Of a stretch of 64,000 nt of DNA, positions 51,321 to 64,000 are shown piece after piece (the stretch's first letter is position 1; the number at the start of each line of letters is the position of its first letter). The notes below the pieces were generated by a model. It had not been told where the DNA came from and did not search any database. It saw only the letters and a list, made by a program, of their open reading frames with translations. The stretch is from Trema orientale (Eukaryota > Streptophyta > Magnoliopsida > Rosales > Cannabaceae), in NCBI GenBank assembly GCA_002914845.1, contig JXTC01000048.1, positions 1,113,997-1,177,996 on the forward strand, written 5' to 3'. A program made the translations under genes and the position numbers.

Positions 51321-53832
51321 ATTTAAAGTCGCCCAAAACTTATTGTTTAATGGGCCTAATTAAGGATGCGGGCTGATGTTGATTTTTTATAGTAATTTTT
51401 CAAAATAATTAAAAAGTCCGGATTTTAAAATTGTTTGAAAAGTTTCGGATTTTAATTAGAAAAATATCAATTTTAAAAGTATCTAGAAAAATATTATTTT
51501 TTAATTAATCAACGAGACACTTGAAATAACTAATCAAGTTATCTCGAGTATTACTGAAAAACACTAATTTGAAGAAAAAGTGATATTTTTCTAAATTTTT
51601 ATTAAAAATATTATTGTTCTAAAAAGTGATATGTTTCTAAATGGATTAATCAAAAAATTCAGCCCATCCGGGATTTTTCTCAGCCCATCCGGGATTTTTC
51701 AATTTTTAGTACTTTGGGCCTGTAATCTTATAAGAAGCCATTTTCTATGTTCTACACGGGTCAAACGCAATTTGCAGTGAATGTTCGTCATTTACGGGAT
51801 TAAGTCACCAAATACCACTTTTTAAGGTAGACGAATCACTATTAGAAATAGTTCTTAATGATATGTTAACAGCACTTCCACTAGTTAATCTTCTTATTTA
51901 TCATTGATTTAGGCAGGGAAACCAACAAACAAACAAATGTTTTGAAAAGAAAAATTGGTAAAAATTAGAGCCAAAAAAAGTAATTATAAATAGTTAGTAA
52001 ATCACAATACTAATTAACAAATACTTTACTTAGGAACTGGATTATAAAATGGTCTTGTCATTTATGAGAAATCACATTCTGGGTCACTTTTGGTGACAGT
52101 GTTTTCAATTTTGGGTTTTATTTTTAAGAAAAACTGCTAAAAACTAATACGTCCCCTAGAAGCTGCTATTTGTGAAAATGTCATACTGCCCAATTGATGC
52201 CAACTGCTCTATTTCTGGGCCAGAAAACTTCTGTGACTCGAGTGATATTCTCCTACAAATCTCAATTAGTTAATAAAAAGAACCTTAATCATGCTTCTCT
52301 TCCATCAACTTATGGTGCATCATGCATTGCCATTACCAGTGTTTCCATCTCCAATAAATAGAAAATCGGTGTGAAAAGCGGGTTTTCCTGTGTACATATT
52401 CTAAACCACACGGAAAAAAAAACTGTTCTGTAATAAATGTATAAATCATTGACTAGAACTAGTGGGCCATGGTGACCTAAAGAGTGGACTCTACTTGGTC
52501 CATCCCAAAGAGGCCTAAGTAAATATCATTTTTCTTTTTGGGGTCATCATGAAGAGATAGCCTTTTTTTTTAGGGGGAAAGGAGAAAAAAAAAGCCTTTT
52601 CTTATTCTTCTTCTCTTTTACTTTTTTCACTCTCTTTCCCTCTTTTGAGCTTTCAAGTTTGAACTAGCTTCCCTCTTTCATAGTAATAACATGTAAAGAT
52701 AGAACGTGCAATAAATGAACATTAAACATTAATGATTTCTATTCACTTTAATGCTTATGATAAAACCGGGAAAAAAAATTAATGGTTTCTATTCACTTTC
52801 TTTCCTTTTCTTTTCCTTTTCTTTTTCCTTCCCAATCACTACAGCAGACGAAACTTTTTTTTTTTTTTTTCACTATAGCTGCGGACTTAAGTTGGAGTTG
52901 GACAAGAAAAGAGTTACATATACCTTTGAACTTTACATAACTTTCCCACCGTACATATAATCCATGCCACCATCATTTTTCTATATGCCTATTTAACTTT
53001 CATGGAAGATGGAACCTGGATCCAAAGTATTTATCCAAAATCTTAATACTTACAGCTATGTCACATGCACGGACTTTGTTTGGTACGAGAGATTTGTGAT
53101 AGGAGACTTTGTTTTGTACGAGAGATTTGTGAAAGGATATAGAGGAATAGATGGAGAGGTAAAATACTTTGTTTGCTGAGAGATTAATGAAGGAGAGGGG
53201 AAGCGGAGAAATGAGCTCTCCTTCTTCGTCCACTATTTTGAATCCTCCTATTAATAGATTTAACCGCTTTTTTATTCTTTTTATGTAAAATGATAATTAT
53301 GCCTTTCTTTAAAAAATTAAAAATATAATTAAATAGATGATATAGTAATTCTATTAAAAAAAATATTCTCTATTTATCTTACCCTCTATCCTTCTTATGA
53401 AATAATTTAAAGAATTGGCATTCTCTTTTCTTTCCTTCACATTCTATTTCCTTATAGGCTCTCCATCATTCCTTCTCTCTATTCCTCCTACCAAACATAG
53501 TATAAAGTGATGCTTATACCTAATCCTAATACCCAAATTTCCATTTCTCTTTCCCATTTTATTAATAACAAAAAGGATTTTTCAAATAGATGGAATAAAA
53601 ATTCTAATTGTTTTTGACTATAAACTCCTTCGTTTTCTTTTTCCAATAAAAAAAAAACTACTTAATAAATGAGTATAGTGGGTTCCATCGTTTCTATGAT
53701 TACTTATTAAAATCTTCTTTACGTGAATAATCTCTACCCTCGTATATTGTTAATTAGTACATTTTATATTCTTTGATTCTACCTATAATTACCGAGTAAT
53801 AGGTCTTTCACAATAAGACTCCCACACAGTAC
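51321..53832. other. Intergenic DNA without a supported gene
   Basis: Small tandem doublets: CAGCCCATCCGGGATTTTTC at 51661 and 51683, and GTACGAGAGATTTGTGA at about 53083 and 53117. A short CCTTTTC-rich run lies near 52800-52830. No coding frame is supported. Confidence 0.5.
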
Positions 53833-54012
53833 TCCCAAGGGGGTGGTCGAAGTGGCAAGGAGCTCAAGCTTAAGGCCATCTCTCACTTAGGGAGGGTGAG
53901 GTCATGAGTTCGAGCTCCCACATCACCTTTGGGAGCCCAACCGAATAGGGATGGCTCTAAGAAGTGACTCGCCACTGAGATCTCATCCGCTTTTTTTATT
54001 ATATATAAAAAA
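53833..54012 (+). mobile_element. Second tRNA-derived SINE
   Basis: An A box TGGTCGAAGTGG (53844-53855) and a B box GAGTTCGAGCTCC (53906-53918), correctly spaced, lead a ~180-bp body that ends in a T/A-rich tail and an A-run. Flanks GACTCCCACACAGTACT (about 53818) and GATTCTCACACAGTAGT (about 54015) look like a 17-bp target duplication with a few changes. It differs from the SINE at 4206, so it is another family. Confidence 0.82.
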
Positions 54013-56408
54013 AAAGATTCTCACACAGTAGTGCATGATATTTAATTGACTTTGACATAGTATTGCACGATATTTAATTGTATTACGAAGATTAACTTAG
54101 TAGCTGACCATTTAGTCCGTTCTTGCAAGAGTTAATAATAAATGCAGTTAATTCCTTAATGAATACCATTCGCTATCAATGAGAGAATTTTTATTCATCT
54201 AGAATTAAAAATGGAAGTGTAGAAGATATGCACCGCTATGAGTTTGTTTGTTTGTTTTTCTTTTTTTTCAAACGCCTCCTACATGACCTAGGGTCACCCT
54301 CATACAAAACTAAGTTTAACTTGTCTGAGCGTGTATTGTTTTGAATAATGAATTTAAATCAAATTTAATTCTCTTATTATTCATTTATTCTTTATAGAAA
54401 ATATTTAATTGATTATATGTCAGATATAACATATTATTAATTTGATAATACTTGGGCCCAACAGAAGAAAACTTTAAATTAGAAATTATTAGAAAACTAT
54501 AAATAAAAGTGAAATACTATAGTAGAAACTCTCTTTTTTGGCCCAGTTACTGAGAAGAAAAAAAATTTCAACAAATTCATGCTTAATATGATTTGTGACT
54601 ACACCGATAGTTAATCTTTATGTTTAAAATTGATATATAAGATTTCTTGTAAAAGAACAAAATAGTAAATCATGCTTTATGACTAACTTTTATAATAATA
54701 TTTATTTATTTATTTTTAACTAACATATTTGTTTTCTGGTATAATCTGATGACGCTGTTCAAATCGACACCCAAAAAAAAAAAAAAAAAAAACGATACAC
54801 AAAGCAGAACCTTAGATGACTGCGCCAGCTATGGTGGTCAACCCCATCTCGACCCACTTACGTCTCGCTTTTCCTCAGATGTTACGGCCAATATCGCCCC
54901 TATCTAACGCACACGAAATCTTGCCCGTTGAATTGCCTAAGTACGACGTGATTGTGGCCCATGGGGCCCACGACACGTTGTCGCAAGGCGACAAGACGAC
55001 GTGTCAAAGAGATTCGGAAGACGTGAGCGAGTGGTGACCAAAAAGTGATTTAGTTCATTTTTTTGATTATTTCCGACAAACAAAAAGGCTCTCCGGATCT
55101 AGCGGAGCCTAATTTAGGTGGGGCCCAGTCTCAGATCAGTTGATCATGACCGTGTTTTTAAATTGGTGGGCCCCATCGGTTTCGCTTACACCAACGGACG
55201 AGGTGTTATGTTGTGCCCCGTTCGGTTGGAAAGAAAAAAACGACAGAGATTAATTTCCGATAATGTCCCGAAGGCCATGAGAAATATCCATTATGCCATC
55301 GCTTCACCTTTTTTTTTTTTTTTTTTAGCAATAGATTATCTTATTATAATATGTAGAAAATAAAAGGCGAAAATACTAAAATATAGGATGGAGAAGTTGA
55401 TTCAATAAACGTACCGTATTATATACTTGTCACAAACTCACAATAATTCTACATATAGCAATATTTAATATATACCTTATTTCCAATAATTACTGCTTCA
55501 CTTGGTTGAATATATTAATGTTTAAAGAATTGAATATTACCCTCTATAAATTCTGTCATGCGTTAAATGTTCCTAATTTGGTTAGCTGAATAGACATTCC
55601 AACTAAAGAAGTTTGAAAAAGAAGTTTATCTATTTAAGGAGATCTAATTATGGTTTAGTAACTACTTACTTGATTAGATATGATCTTTATGTGATCACTT
55701 TTTCTACACCTTAATTTGCATTAAATAAAAGTTCTTAAATATTTAATCTAACGCATATTTTTATATTAAAAAACATCATTAGACATGTATGTAAATTATA
55801 ACCTATATTAGCTAGACTTAGATAAGGGAATTGCTAATTGTGATAATTATAATTAGCATCTATATATGTATATTTTTTTTAAAAAAAAAATCATGCATGC
55901 AACAAATACGTACTTTCATTTTCTTTCTTTCTTTCTTTCTTTTTTAATTGTTGGAAAAGTGCATGATAAAGAATACCGGCATTTTTTTTTTTTTTTTAAG
56001 GGAAGAATAGAATACCGGCATTTTATTGAGTATGATTGTGTCAAAATTTTTCACGAGGGTCATGTTGATTAATCGGTTACATACTAATTAATCGAGAAAA
56101 AGGAACGAATGTAGACAAACCGTATAATTGATTTAAACACGTGTACATTGAATATGTATCTAGTTTTATTGTCTGGACACTGCTATAATATAAGCTTTAT
56201 TAGTACAATAATAATAATTATATTGCCTATAAATACGTTAGTGGTGTTAAATCTAGAGACTTGATGGATATTGTTACTCGTCCATGTAATGCTCTCTCAA
56301 AGTTTTATCACATAATTATTAATAATTATTATGTCATTTAAAAAAGTATATTAGCTAACAATAATTATTATTTTTGCTTTCTTTTCAATTGAAAAAGAAT
56401 AATTTAAT
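54013..56408. other. Intergenic DNA with a GC-rich island
   Basis: 54815-55260 is distinctly GC-rich, with several ACGT cores (GACGTG, ACACGTTG, GACGACGTGTC, GACGTGAGC) and GGGGCCCA words. It resembles a promoter or CpG-like island, yet no gene is adjacent on either strand. The 73-codon frame 54816-55037 has no recognised domain. The remainder is AT-rich. Confidence 0.45.
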
Positions 56409-56593
56409 GAGCAATACTATGAGGCACCAGTGGTGCCCAGCACCACAGTGACATGTCTGTTTGTCACTGGATGATTTAATTAATAAACTGGGTCCCACAT
56501 GGGCCCCACTTAAATTATAATTATGATTAACCAATGACAGACTGACACATCACCAGTGGTGCTGGGCACCACTGGTACCCTATAGCATTATTC
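56409..56593. mobile_element. MITE, copy 2 of the family at 658
   Basis: 185 bp. The inner ends GGCACCAGTGGTGCCCAGCA and the complement of GTGGTGCTGGGCACCACTGG are well preserved. The outer ends are GAGCAATACTAT and TATAGCATTATTC. The central phrase GATGATTTAATTAATAAACT with GGGTCCCACATGGG matches copy 1. Copy 2 is better preserved. Confidence 0.8.
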
Positions 56594-59499
56594 ATAATTT
56601 AATATGCTGGTAATATAATAGTGAGCTAAGATATATATGGAAATTAATAAATATGGCTGGGTAATTTTGTCTTATAGTTTTTTCTGAATGACTATTGGGA
56701 TCTGATCAGTTTAAAAATAACTCTTTTTTGAACAAAGAATTAAAAGGGCTTAGATTGTTTTTTTTTTTCTTTTTTTTTGGGGGGAGGTAAATTAATACTT
56801 TTATTCAGTGGTTCCCCAAATTAATTAAAAGCATTTACTGTTTTGTTTTTGTTGATTAATGAAATAGAGATGTTACATGTGACCCATGCATTGCACCATA
56901 TGTGGTCCATGTATCATTATTGTACCTTAATTTGAAGGCCTAGTTATCATGGTGAAATGACCAACCTATATATAGTTTTACCATTTCATTAGAGAATTAT
57001 AAGACAATCAAAGTAATATATGTCTAAAAATTAATGAAACTTACCATGCGCTTGATTTATTGCGACAAAAATTAATTACTTGGTGGGTTTTAAATGCTCT
57101 CTAGTTTTAAATGACCAACCTATATATGGTTTTACCATTTCATTAGAGAATTTTAAGACAATCAAAGTAATATATGTCTAAAAATTAATAAAGCTTACCA
57201 TGCACTTGATTTATTGAGACACAACTTAATTATTTGGTGGGTTTTAAATGCTCTAGTTTTAAAACTCCTTAATTAGTTGATTTTATTTGTTAAATTTTAG
57301 ACAGTTTATCTTATTAGTACCAAATTAATAGTGATAGGAGGCTCCAAACTAATCCAACATCCCCCCCTCCCCCAAAAAAAAAAAAAAAAAAACACACGTT
57401 TTGGGTTGCTAACAAGTAATAAGATATATTATATATAGAATCAATTGGAATGACAATCTTTTACTAGATGATTATAATTATTTATCAAGTGAGACTTATA
57501 TAAGATATATTTTATTAATTATAATGACCGAATAATAAACTGTCATGATTATAGTTTTTTTCACTATTAATTCAATAACTACTATTAAATGGTTTGTCGG
57601 CCAAAAAAAAAATCGTTATTACTAATTGTGTTTTGTATAAAACTCCTAACTCATATACAAAATAAAACAGGGCACGATTTTTCGGCATATGGCATATTTT
57701 TTTTTTTTTGGCCAAAAAGCATGAGTTTTCAAATAGAACCGGCGATGTTTGACGTTTAATAAACATTGATTACATGGTAGAACATGTTCGACTATGGTCG
57801 AATTATCAAACGTAATCATCATAATTCCTCTTTAATGAGAACCACAAATGGAGGATTGGGAGGTTAGAGTTAGCTTGGCAAAAGATAAGTTATATTTTTT
57901 TGAAAAAAATTGAAAATATAAGTAACAATTGATAAAGATAGTATTCAGTTTTGATAATTCATTGAGATATTTTTTTAAAATGAATTGTCAAGGAGTCCAT
58001 ATTCACTTCCCAAGTTTCTAAATTAGGTCATAAATTAAAGGTAATAACATAGAAATTATTGAGACAATTTTTTTTTAAAAGATTTATTGAGACTAATGGT
58101 TGGCTTCGTCAAAATTAGATACGTTCTTAGAAAACATTTTGATTCTGATGTAATGTATGATAAATCTAATTCTGATGTAATTGTTCGTTCAAGAGGAATA
58201 AAAATTTCAGTTTTTGTACTTTTTTTTTCTTTTTTTAAAAAAAACCAATCTTCTTTGCTAACGTAGCGGCGAGTGGATGAAATTTTTGAGGTAATTCCAA
58301 AGTGGTAATTGAACCCTGATTCTAAGTTCCATAAATATCTGTCCATTTTTATCAAGAATACATGAGTCATATTTACATATCATTAATGGGAATCGAAATT
58401 AATAAGTGTAGTGTTTCTATCTTTAATAAACTAACGTGTTTACTTAGAAAAAAAGGAAAGGGATTGGACCAAACTTAGGATTTAAGCGTTCAATTTCTTA
58501 TTTGTTCTCTCTCTCTCTCTTTTTTTTTTTTTTAACTTTTAATTTTCTAGACTTTTGCCATTTCATTTCTTTCCCATCAATATTGAATAATAAACGTATC
58601 CTAAGAGTAGCGCGGATTAATTTTGATCAAAGGACTGGTGTTACATTGTGTTAATTTTTTTTTGGGTAAAATACATTATGTTGTTTAAGTCTTTATGGAG
58701 TGAGATAATCAATTTTTTACATTGTGTTATGGTTTACACAAAGTTTTTAGCGGGATGATTGTCTTGCATTTTTCTATATTGTTCATTGTTATAGTAATAA
58801 AATGACTCACTCTCTTGTTCATTTTGCTATCTCTATAATTGTTCAGAGTTATAATTTAATAAAATGCCATTTTTATTTTTCGCTTAAATGGCTCTGCAAA
58901 AACTGATTATCGTTAATAAAACCAGAAACTTGTTCCATGACATAGAAAAAAAAAATGTGCTCAAGTGAATTTTTAATTGGCTTATTATTATCGTTCTAAA
59001 TGATTGTCACATTAATCTATTACAAATACAAATTGAAAGTTCTAATCACTTTAGGCATATCGTCTACACGGAATCATGACAAGAATTTTACCATCATATA
59101 AATGAACTATAGGATCGATTAACGGCCAAAATATTAGGTATCCTATCATGGCATGCATGATATTGCTCGTTGGATCTTTCTTTGGTTCGTTACAATAACA
59201 TGAAAAGAAATGCAATTGAAAAATTGCGCGGTTAAGTAATGAAATAGAAATACTCTATATCATAGTTTGTAGAATTTTGTACAACATACATATATTTTTA
59301 GGTAATAAATGGAAAATGGCATCATTTAATGTTCAAAATATCATATATTTGTGAGCGATAAAAATTGGAAAAAAAAACTAAATTATACATAAAAATGTGA
59401 GATTTACATATATATTTTATGATGAATTCCACACCCGATACTATTGTAACCTATTCTCTTCTCTTGTCATTCATCAACTTAGCTGTCAAAAACTTCAAA
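56594..59499. other. AT-rich intergenic DNA with a tandem duplication
   Basis: Apart from the duplication at 56958-57262 there is nothing recognisable. A minus-strand frame at 58056-58370 has no domain signal. Confidence 0.5.
56958..57262 (+). repeat. ~152-bp tandem duplication
   Basis: Two copies starting at about 56958 and 57110 share ATGACCAACCTATATAT, CAATCAAAGTAATATATGTC and TTGGTGGGTTTTAAATGCTC, with scattered changes. Confidence 0.93.
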
Positions 59500-60135
59500 T
59501 CTACATACCTTGGCATTGGCAAGCAGTAGTACAAAAGCGCTCAAACGGCAGGGCAGGATTCGTAAATATCTAGCGGAGGAGGGGCAATACGGGAAGTCCA
59601 AAATTGGTGTCGTGTGTTTACGCGTTCGTTCGTGTTGTACTTGCTCCACCTCCCAGATCTCGTCTTCCTTTGTTTTTTTCTGTTATATGCGACATAAGCC
59701 AAGCCAAGCCACCTGCTACCCCCGTTACAAACCCAACTCAACAGCGGCGCCAACCGCCCCACTCCGGGAACCACCACCGAACCGGACCAAACCAGACCGG
59801 ACCGGACCATTGGTCTTCTTCCGCAACCGGACCCGCCTCTTTTCGCCATTGTTGCATCTACATTGACATTTCTCGTGTGACTTATATATATATATATATG
59901 TATGTATGTGAATATTTCGAAATGTCGATTCTCTGAGTTTGTTTCAACTGGAGCTGCATTGGAGTTACATGGAGTACAACTTGGTTGATATATTATAAGG
60001 TCGGAGAGAAAGATTGGATCTTTTTGAGGCTAAACCCGAGGGAGGGGAGCCCTATGATTTCGTTGCCTAACGGAATCTAGGGTTACGCAGCTCAGCACCC
60101 TGATCTGAATCTCATAACAGATTATTTATTCTTCA
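59500..60135 (+). promoter_or_regulatory. Likely promoter and 5' leader of the myosin gene
   Basis: A GC-richer stretch with CCGGACC-type repeats (59770-59805) is followed by a TATATATATATATATATG run at about 59884-59900 and then some 240 bp to the start codon. This layout suits a core promoter and leader. Open frames on both strands (59510-59866 and 59541-59849) overlap in this GC-rich part and are not supported as proteins. Confidence 0.5.
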
Positions 60136-63100
60136 ATGGTACGATTTTATATCATTTTTTTCCCTCTCGAATTTTTCGATTTTTATTTTTTCCTTATATT
60201 TTTGGTGGATTTTGAGATTTTAGAAATTTCGTTTAGGAGGAAATTCAGTTTCTTTTTTCCTGTTTGGTTCGCCTGGAAAGTTGTTTCATAATTCTTATTC
60301 AATCTTTTTCATAGAAAGAAAGAAGCGGTTTTTCGGAAACTTGATTGTATTTGATGTTATTATGTACTTGCGTTCGAAGTAAGTAGTGTGAGCAAAGACC
60401 TGCATTGTTTGTAGTTTCTGCATTTTGCCCAATGTTAGCCCCGAATTTTCGAATTTATTACCTGCACTTGTGTTCTTGAGGGGTACCGACTGTCTCCGCT
60501 GCGCTGCGCTGATGGAGGCAGCGGAGATTTAGTTGCAGTAGTTTATGGCTTTAGTGTGGTGAATGTGGCTTAGCTATTTTCAAAATTGGGATGTGCCGAT
60601 GATGTTCTTGGTGGCACAGGCTGCTCAAGTCAATTTTGTGGTTGGATCTCATGTCTGGGTAGAGGATCCCGAGGAAGCTTGGATTGATGGAGAAGTTGTG
60701 GAAGTTTATGATGAAGAGCTTAAAATTGAATCTACTTCGGGAAAAATGGTGAGTGCTGCTTCTCGGCCTTTTTCCATATCGAATTTGTCAAATGTAACTA
60801 CCAACAATAGATAGTTGAATTTAGCCGAGTATGGTATAATTTGTCCGTTTTGAAGATATAACTGTTTGGATGAACATTGCAGGTTCCTTCTTTCTTTTTA
60901 GATTTTCATTCCGCTTATTTATTTTTATGTGAACTGAAACCTTTATGCATGTGTTGAGTTCCACGTGCTATCACTTTTATCAAAGTTATATTGTTAACAT
61001 ATATGTAAGAGTTTGTCCGATTCTTTTGACTTGTTTTCACTTTGATTACCATGTGGTTGAAAGAGAAAATTTTATACTTTAATATGCGTTTTCATCCCCG
61101 ATTTCTTGTTTCTTGTGAAAAAATTGTTGCCATTAAGGAAGATAGGTTACTCAACTCCCTTATGTTCGCCTTCTACTCATTTGTTTCCATAGATTCTAAT
61201 GGCAAAATTTAATGGGAGAAAGTTCACGATGGCACGTATGGAAATTAATAAAATGACCCTCCTGTAAACTATAAAAGTTGTAATTTTCCATTTTATTGTA
61301 GGTTGTTGCCAAAGCGTCAAATGCCTATCCAATGGATCCAGACTTTCCTCCATGTGGTGTGGATGATATGACGAGACTGGCTTATCTGCATGAGCCAGGG
61401 GTTCTGCACAATTTAAAATGTCGATATGACATGAATGAAATATATGTGAGCACTACGCCCCTTTTTATCTCTTTCAATTGTTTGTAGATTCACGTTGAAC
61501 TAGACACTTTTATTTTATAGACGACAATTTCACTTTCTTTCCTAAAATTGCATGCCTTTTTCCCTGCTAACTGCATTCAGGAAGCACGGCAAATGCATTT
61601 ATTAGTAGTTCACACTTTTGCATATGAAGCTAAACTCTCAAGTGGTGTTTCCAGACTTACACAGGGAATATATTGATAGCTGTTAACCCATTTCGAAGAC
61701 TACCTCATTTATATGATATTCACATGATGGAACAATATAAAAGGGCTGCTTTTGGTGAGCTAAGTCCACATCCTTTTGCTATTGCTGATTATGCATACGG
61801 GTAATTTCTCTAACCTTGTTGTCAGTTTCATGTTGAGTGATTTAGTATTTATGCTGTCCCTCACAAATAAAAAACAATGCAGACTGATGATTAATGAGGG
61901 AATTAGCCAGTCAATTTTGGTTAGTGGAGAAAGTGGAGCTGGTAAAACAGAGAGTACAAAGATGCTTATGCGATATCTTGCTTATATGGGTGGAAGAGCT
62001 GCAACTGATGGGCGTTCAGTGGAGCAGAAAGTCCTAGAGGTAACAATTTTTGCAATGACTTGTCGAAGTGGGTAGTTGTGGTAGCCTTGTAGGTGCTTCT
62101 AATTTCACTTTTCTAAGTGTTTCTAGTGTCACTCTCTGAGTGTAACTGGCATGATCCATTTGTTTTAATTGCTACTTTTTCTTTCGTGGCAGTCTAATCC
62201 TGTTCTTGAAGCATTTGGTAATGCAAAGACTGTCAGGAACAATAATTCAAGGTAGGAGCCTTCATATGTTCTTTTCCCCGTAGAAAATTCAGGTGGGAGA
62301 CCACATTTGATCGTGATGTGTTTGTTTCTGCTCCTTAAATTATATCTTATGTATACATACTCTTTAGTGTCTTAGCTTCTATCCTGAAGTAAGTGTAATA
62401 TAATTGCAGTCGTTTTGGAAAGTTTGTGGAGCTTCAGTTTGACAATAGGGGAAGAATATCTGGAGCTGCTATTAGAACTTATTTACTGGAACGGTCTCGT
62501 GTTTGTCAAGTGTCTGATCCTGAGAGAAATTACCATTGCTTTTACATGCTTTGTGCTGCACCACCAGAGGCAAGTTGATCTCCTTTCTGTCTGCACAATG
62601 TTCTTTGCAAAGTAATTGAGCTATGTGCTATGATTGTTTACTTGATGTTTAGTCATCGTGTCTTCTTTGCCACGGAATTTTAATTTGGAGACAACCAGAA
62701 TGATTTCTAGGCAATACTGTGCCAAGTTTGCGTTAATTTTTATTTATTCATTTCCCTAGTCTAAATTAGGAATTAGCTCTTATGGCATTCAAAATCCTTG
62801 AAGGACCAAAATATGGCAAGAAATTTAATAGCAAAGACAGGTCATTTGGTGGTACTTGCTAGTTGTCTAATGGACATGCATTTGCTATTAATACAATGCA
62901 ATGTAACAGCAGCTATGCGCTCTTGCTCTGATCTTTCATGTGTAATTCATTTCTTGATTGATTTTTATTTGACTACAATTGACATGTTTATTATTTTTAA
63001 GATGAGATTCTAACATGCATGTTGTTCTTCTGCCAAATATTAGGATGTTGAGAGGTACAAATTAGGAAACCCGAGAACATTTCATTATTTAAATCAATCA

Positions 63101-63849
63101 AATTGCTATGAACTGGATGGAGTGGAGGATTCCAAGGAGTACCTTGCAACTAGGAAAGCTATGGATATTGTTGGGATTGGATCTCACGACCAGGTTGTGT
63201 TTCTGGATGGTCAATATAAATAGGTTTTTTATTGGTAAAGATCTATGATATATTTTTCTTTTCAGGATGCAATATTTCGAGTTGTGGCTGCAATACTCCA
63301 CTTAGGGAACATTGAATTTGCAAAGGGGACAGAAGCAGATTCCTCTGAACCTAAGGATGAGAAATCACGGTTCCATCTTAAAACGGCTGCTGAACTTTTC
63401 ATGTGGGATCATATTTTGTACTATTTTCTAAAAATGCATATCTAGATACTCATGGCTAGAAGAGTGAAAGGCTAATAATTCATTCTGCAACTTTTGTTAG
63501 GTGCGACGAGAAGTCTCTTGAAGACTCTTTATGCAAACGTGTGATTGTGACCCGTGATGAGACTATAACAAAATGTCTGGATCCAGAATCTGCAGCTGTC
63601 AGTAGAGATGCTTTGGCCAAAATTGTATATTCAAGATTGTTTGATTGGTAAGGTCAATACTCTGAATAAGTTTGTCATTAACAATGAAATTTGTACTATG
63701 TATTTGTTTAAAATGTTTGTTCATACTGTGCACTCTGATTGCTCCAGGCTTGTGAGCAATATCAATAACTCTATCGGTCAAGATCCTGATTCGAAGCACT
63801 TGATTGGGGTTCTAGATATTTATGGATTTGAGAGTTTCAAGACAAACAG
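60136..63849 (+). CDS. Class XI myosin heavy chain, N-terminal part (runs off the window)
   Basis: An actin-based motor that moves organelles in plant cells. Eleven exons join in phase: 60136-60138, 60620-60748, 61302-61445, 61655-61800, 61883-62039, 62193-62251, 62410-62569, 63044-63193, 63266-63402, 63501-63647, 63748-63849. Together they give 444 residues and two bases of the next codon, about 30% of a ~1500-aa protein. The N-terminal SH3-like part has [20 protein letters not shown]. The P-loop GESGAGKT is at 156-163, switch I is NNNSSRFGKF and switch II is DIYGFESF. Exon 1 codes only the initiator Met, a layout I recall in plant myosin XI genes. Intron 7 uses a GC donor (GAG|GCAAGT at 62570). 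Residue 141 is Gly where most relatives have Arg (AYRxMIN). The IQ, coiled-coil and tail parts lie to the right of the window. Confidence 0.94.
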
Positions 63850-64000
63850 GTGCTTAACCGGTACGCTTTTTGTTTTCATTATTTAGAGAGGTTGAACTAC
63901 TGGAAAGGACTGCACTAAAATCACCGTGTTTCATATGGTGGAAATGTCTAATTAGGGGTAGTTCCTGTTTTGTGGTAAAATGCCATTGATTCCTTTAATC

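Noticed and set aside
59510..59936. Overlapping frames of 102-118 codons on both strands before the myosin gene
   Set aside because: GC-rich promoter/leader sequence keeps several frames open at once. None resembles a known protein.

Overview
The window is nuclear DNA from a flowering plant, most likely a eudicot. It has a strongly AT-rich background, GT-AG introns with U/T-rich acceptors, plastid transit peptides, a plant-specific class XI myosin, and many plant-type transposon relics (Ty1-copia LTRs, SINEs, MITEs). I cannot name the species. One ambiguous base (n) lies at 41521.

Five protein-coding genes can be built exon by exon with all splice phases agreeing. (1) 11943-14162 (+): plastid beta-amylase of the BAM1 type, 4 exons, 605 aa, behind a promoter with seven CACGTG palindromes. 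(2) 19122-20106 (+): a small KIN/LEA-like stress protein, 3 exons, 89 aa. (3) 23859-35318 (+): a C2-domain plus class-3 lipase resembling Arabidopsis HIL1, 18 exons, 872 aa. (4) 41729-43721 (-): a 232-aa coiled-coil protein of unknown function, 2 exons. (5) 60136-63849 (+): the first 11 exons of a class XI myosin that runs off the right edge. From memory, the neighbour sets BAM1/coiled-coil and LEA/lipase/coiled-coil occur in Arabidopsis as two separate duplicated blocks (At3g23920-30 and At4g13540-60). Here they sit together, which supports the orthology calls.

Layout: 1-9603 is repeat-dominated. It holds an LTR end, a MITE, a ~3.7 kb inverted repeat with a SINE inserted in one arm, and a repetitive AT-rich block. 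9604-10116 is a Tourist-like MITE that contains a second MITE. 10.7-20.1 kb carries the BAM1 and LEA genes, separated by a possible CACTA-like element. 20857-23211 is an internally deleted Ty1-copia element with two nearly identical LTRs. 23.8-35.3 kb is the lipase gene, with a MITE and a possible solo LTR in its introns. 37.4-38.0 kb is a broken RNase H domain. 43.7-60.1 kb is a gene-poor stretch with at least five inverted-repeat elements, a second SINE and several tandem duplications.

Functional theme: BAM1 (stress and light starch breakdown), the KIN/LEA-like protein and the heat-inducible-type lipase are all families tied to abiotic stress in Arabidopsis. They are separate transcription units, so any shared regulation is inference. 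I found no convincing wholly new multi-gene system. The most unusual signals are structural: hierarchical palindromes, nested mobile elements, and a GC-AG intron in the myosin gene.
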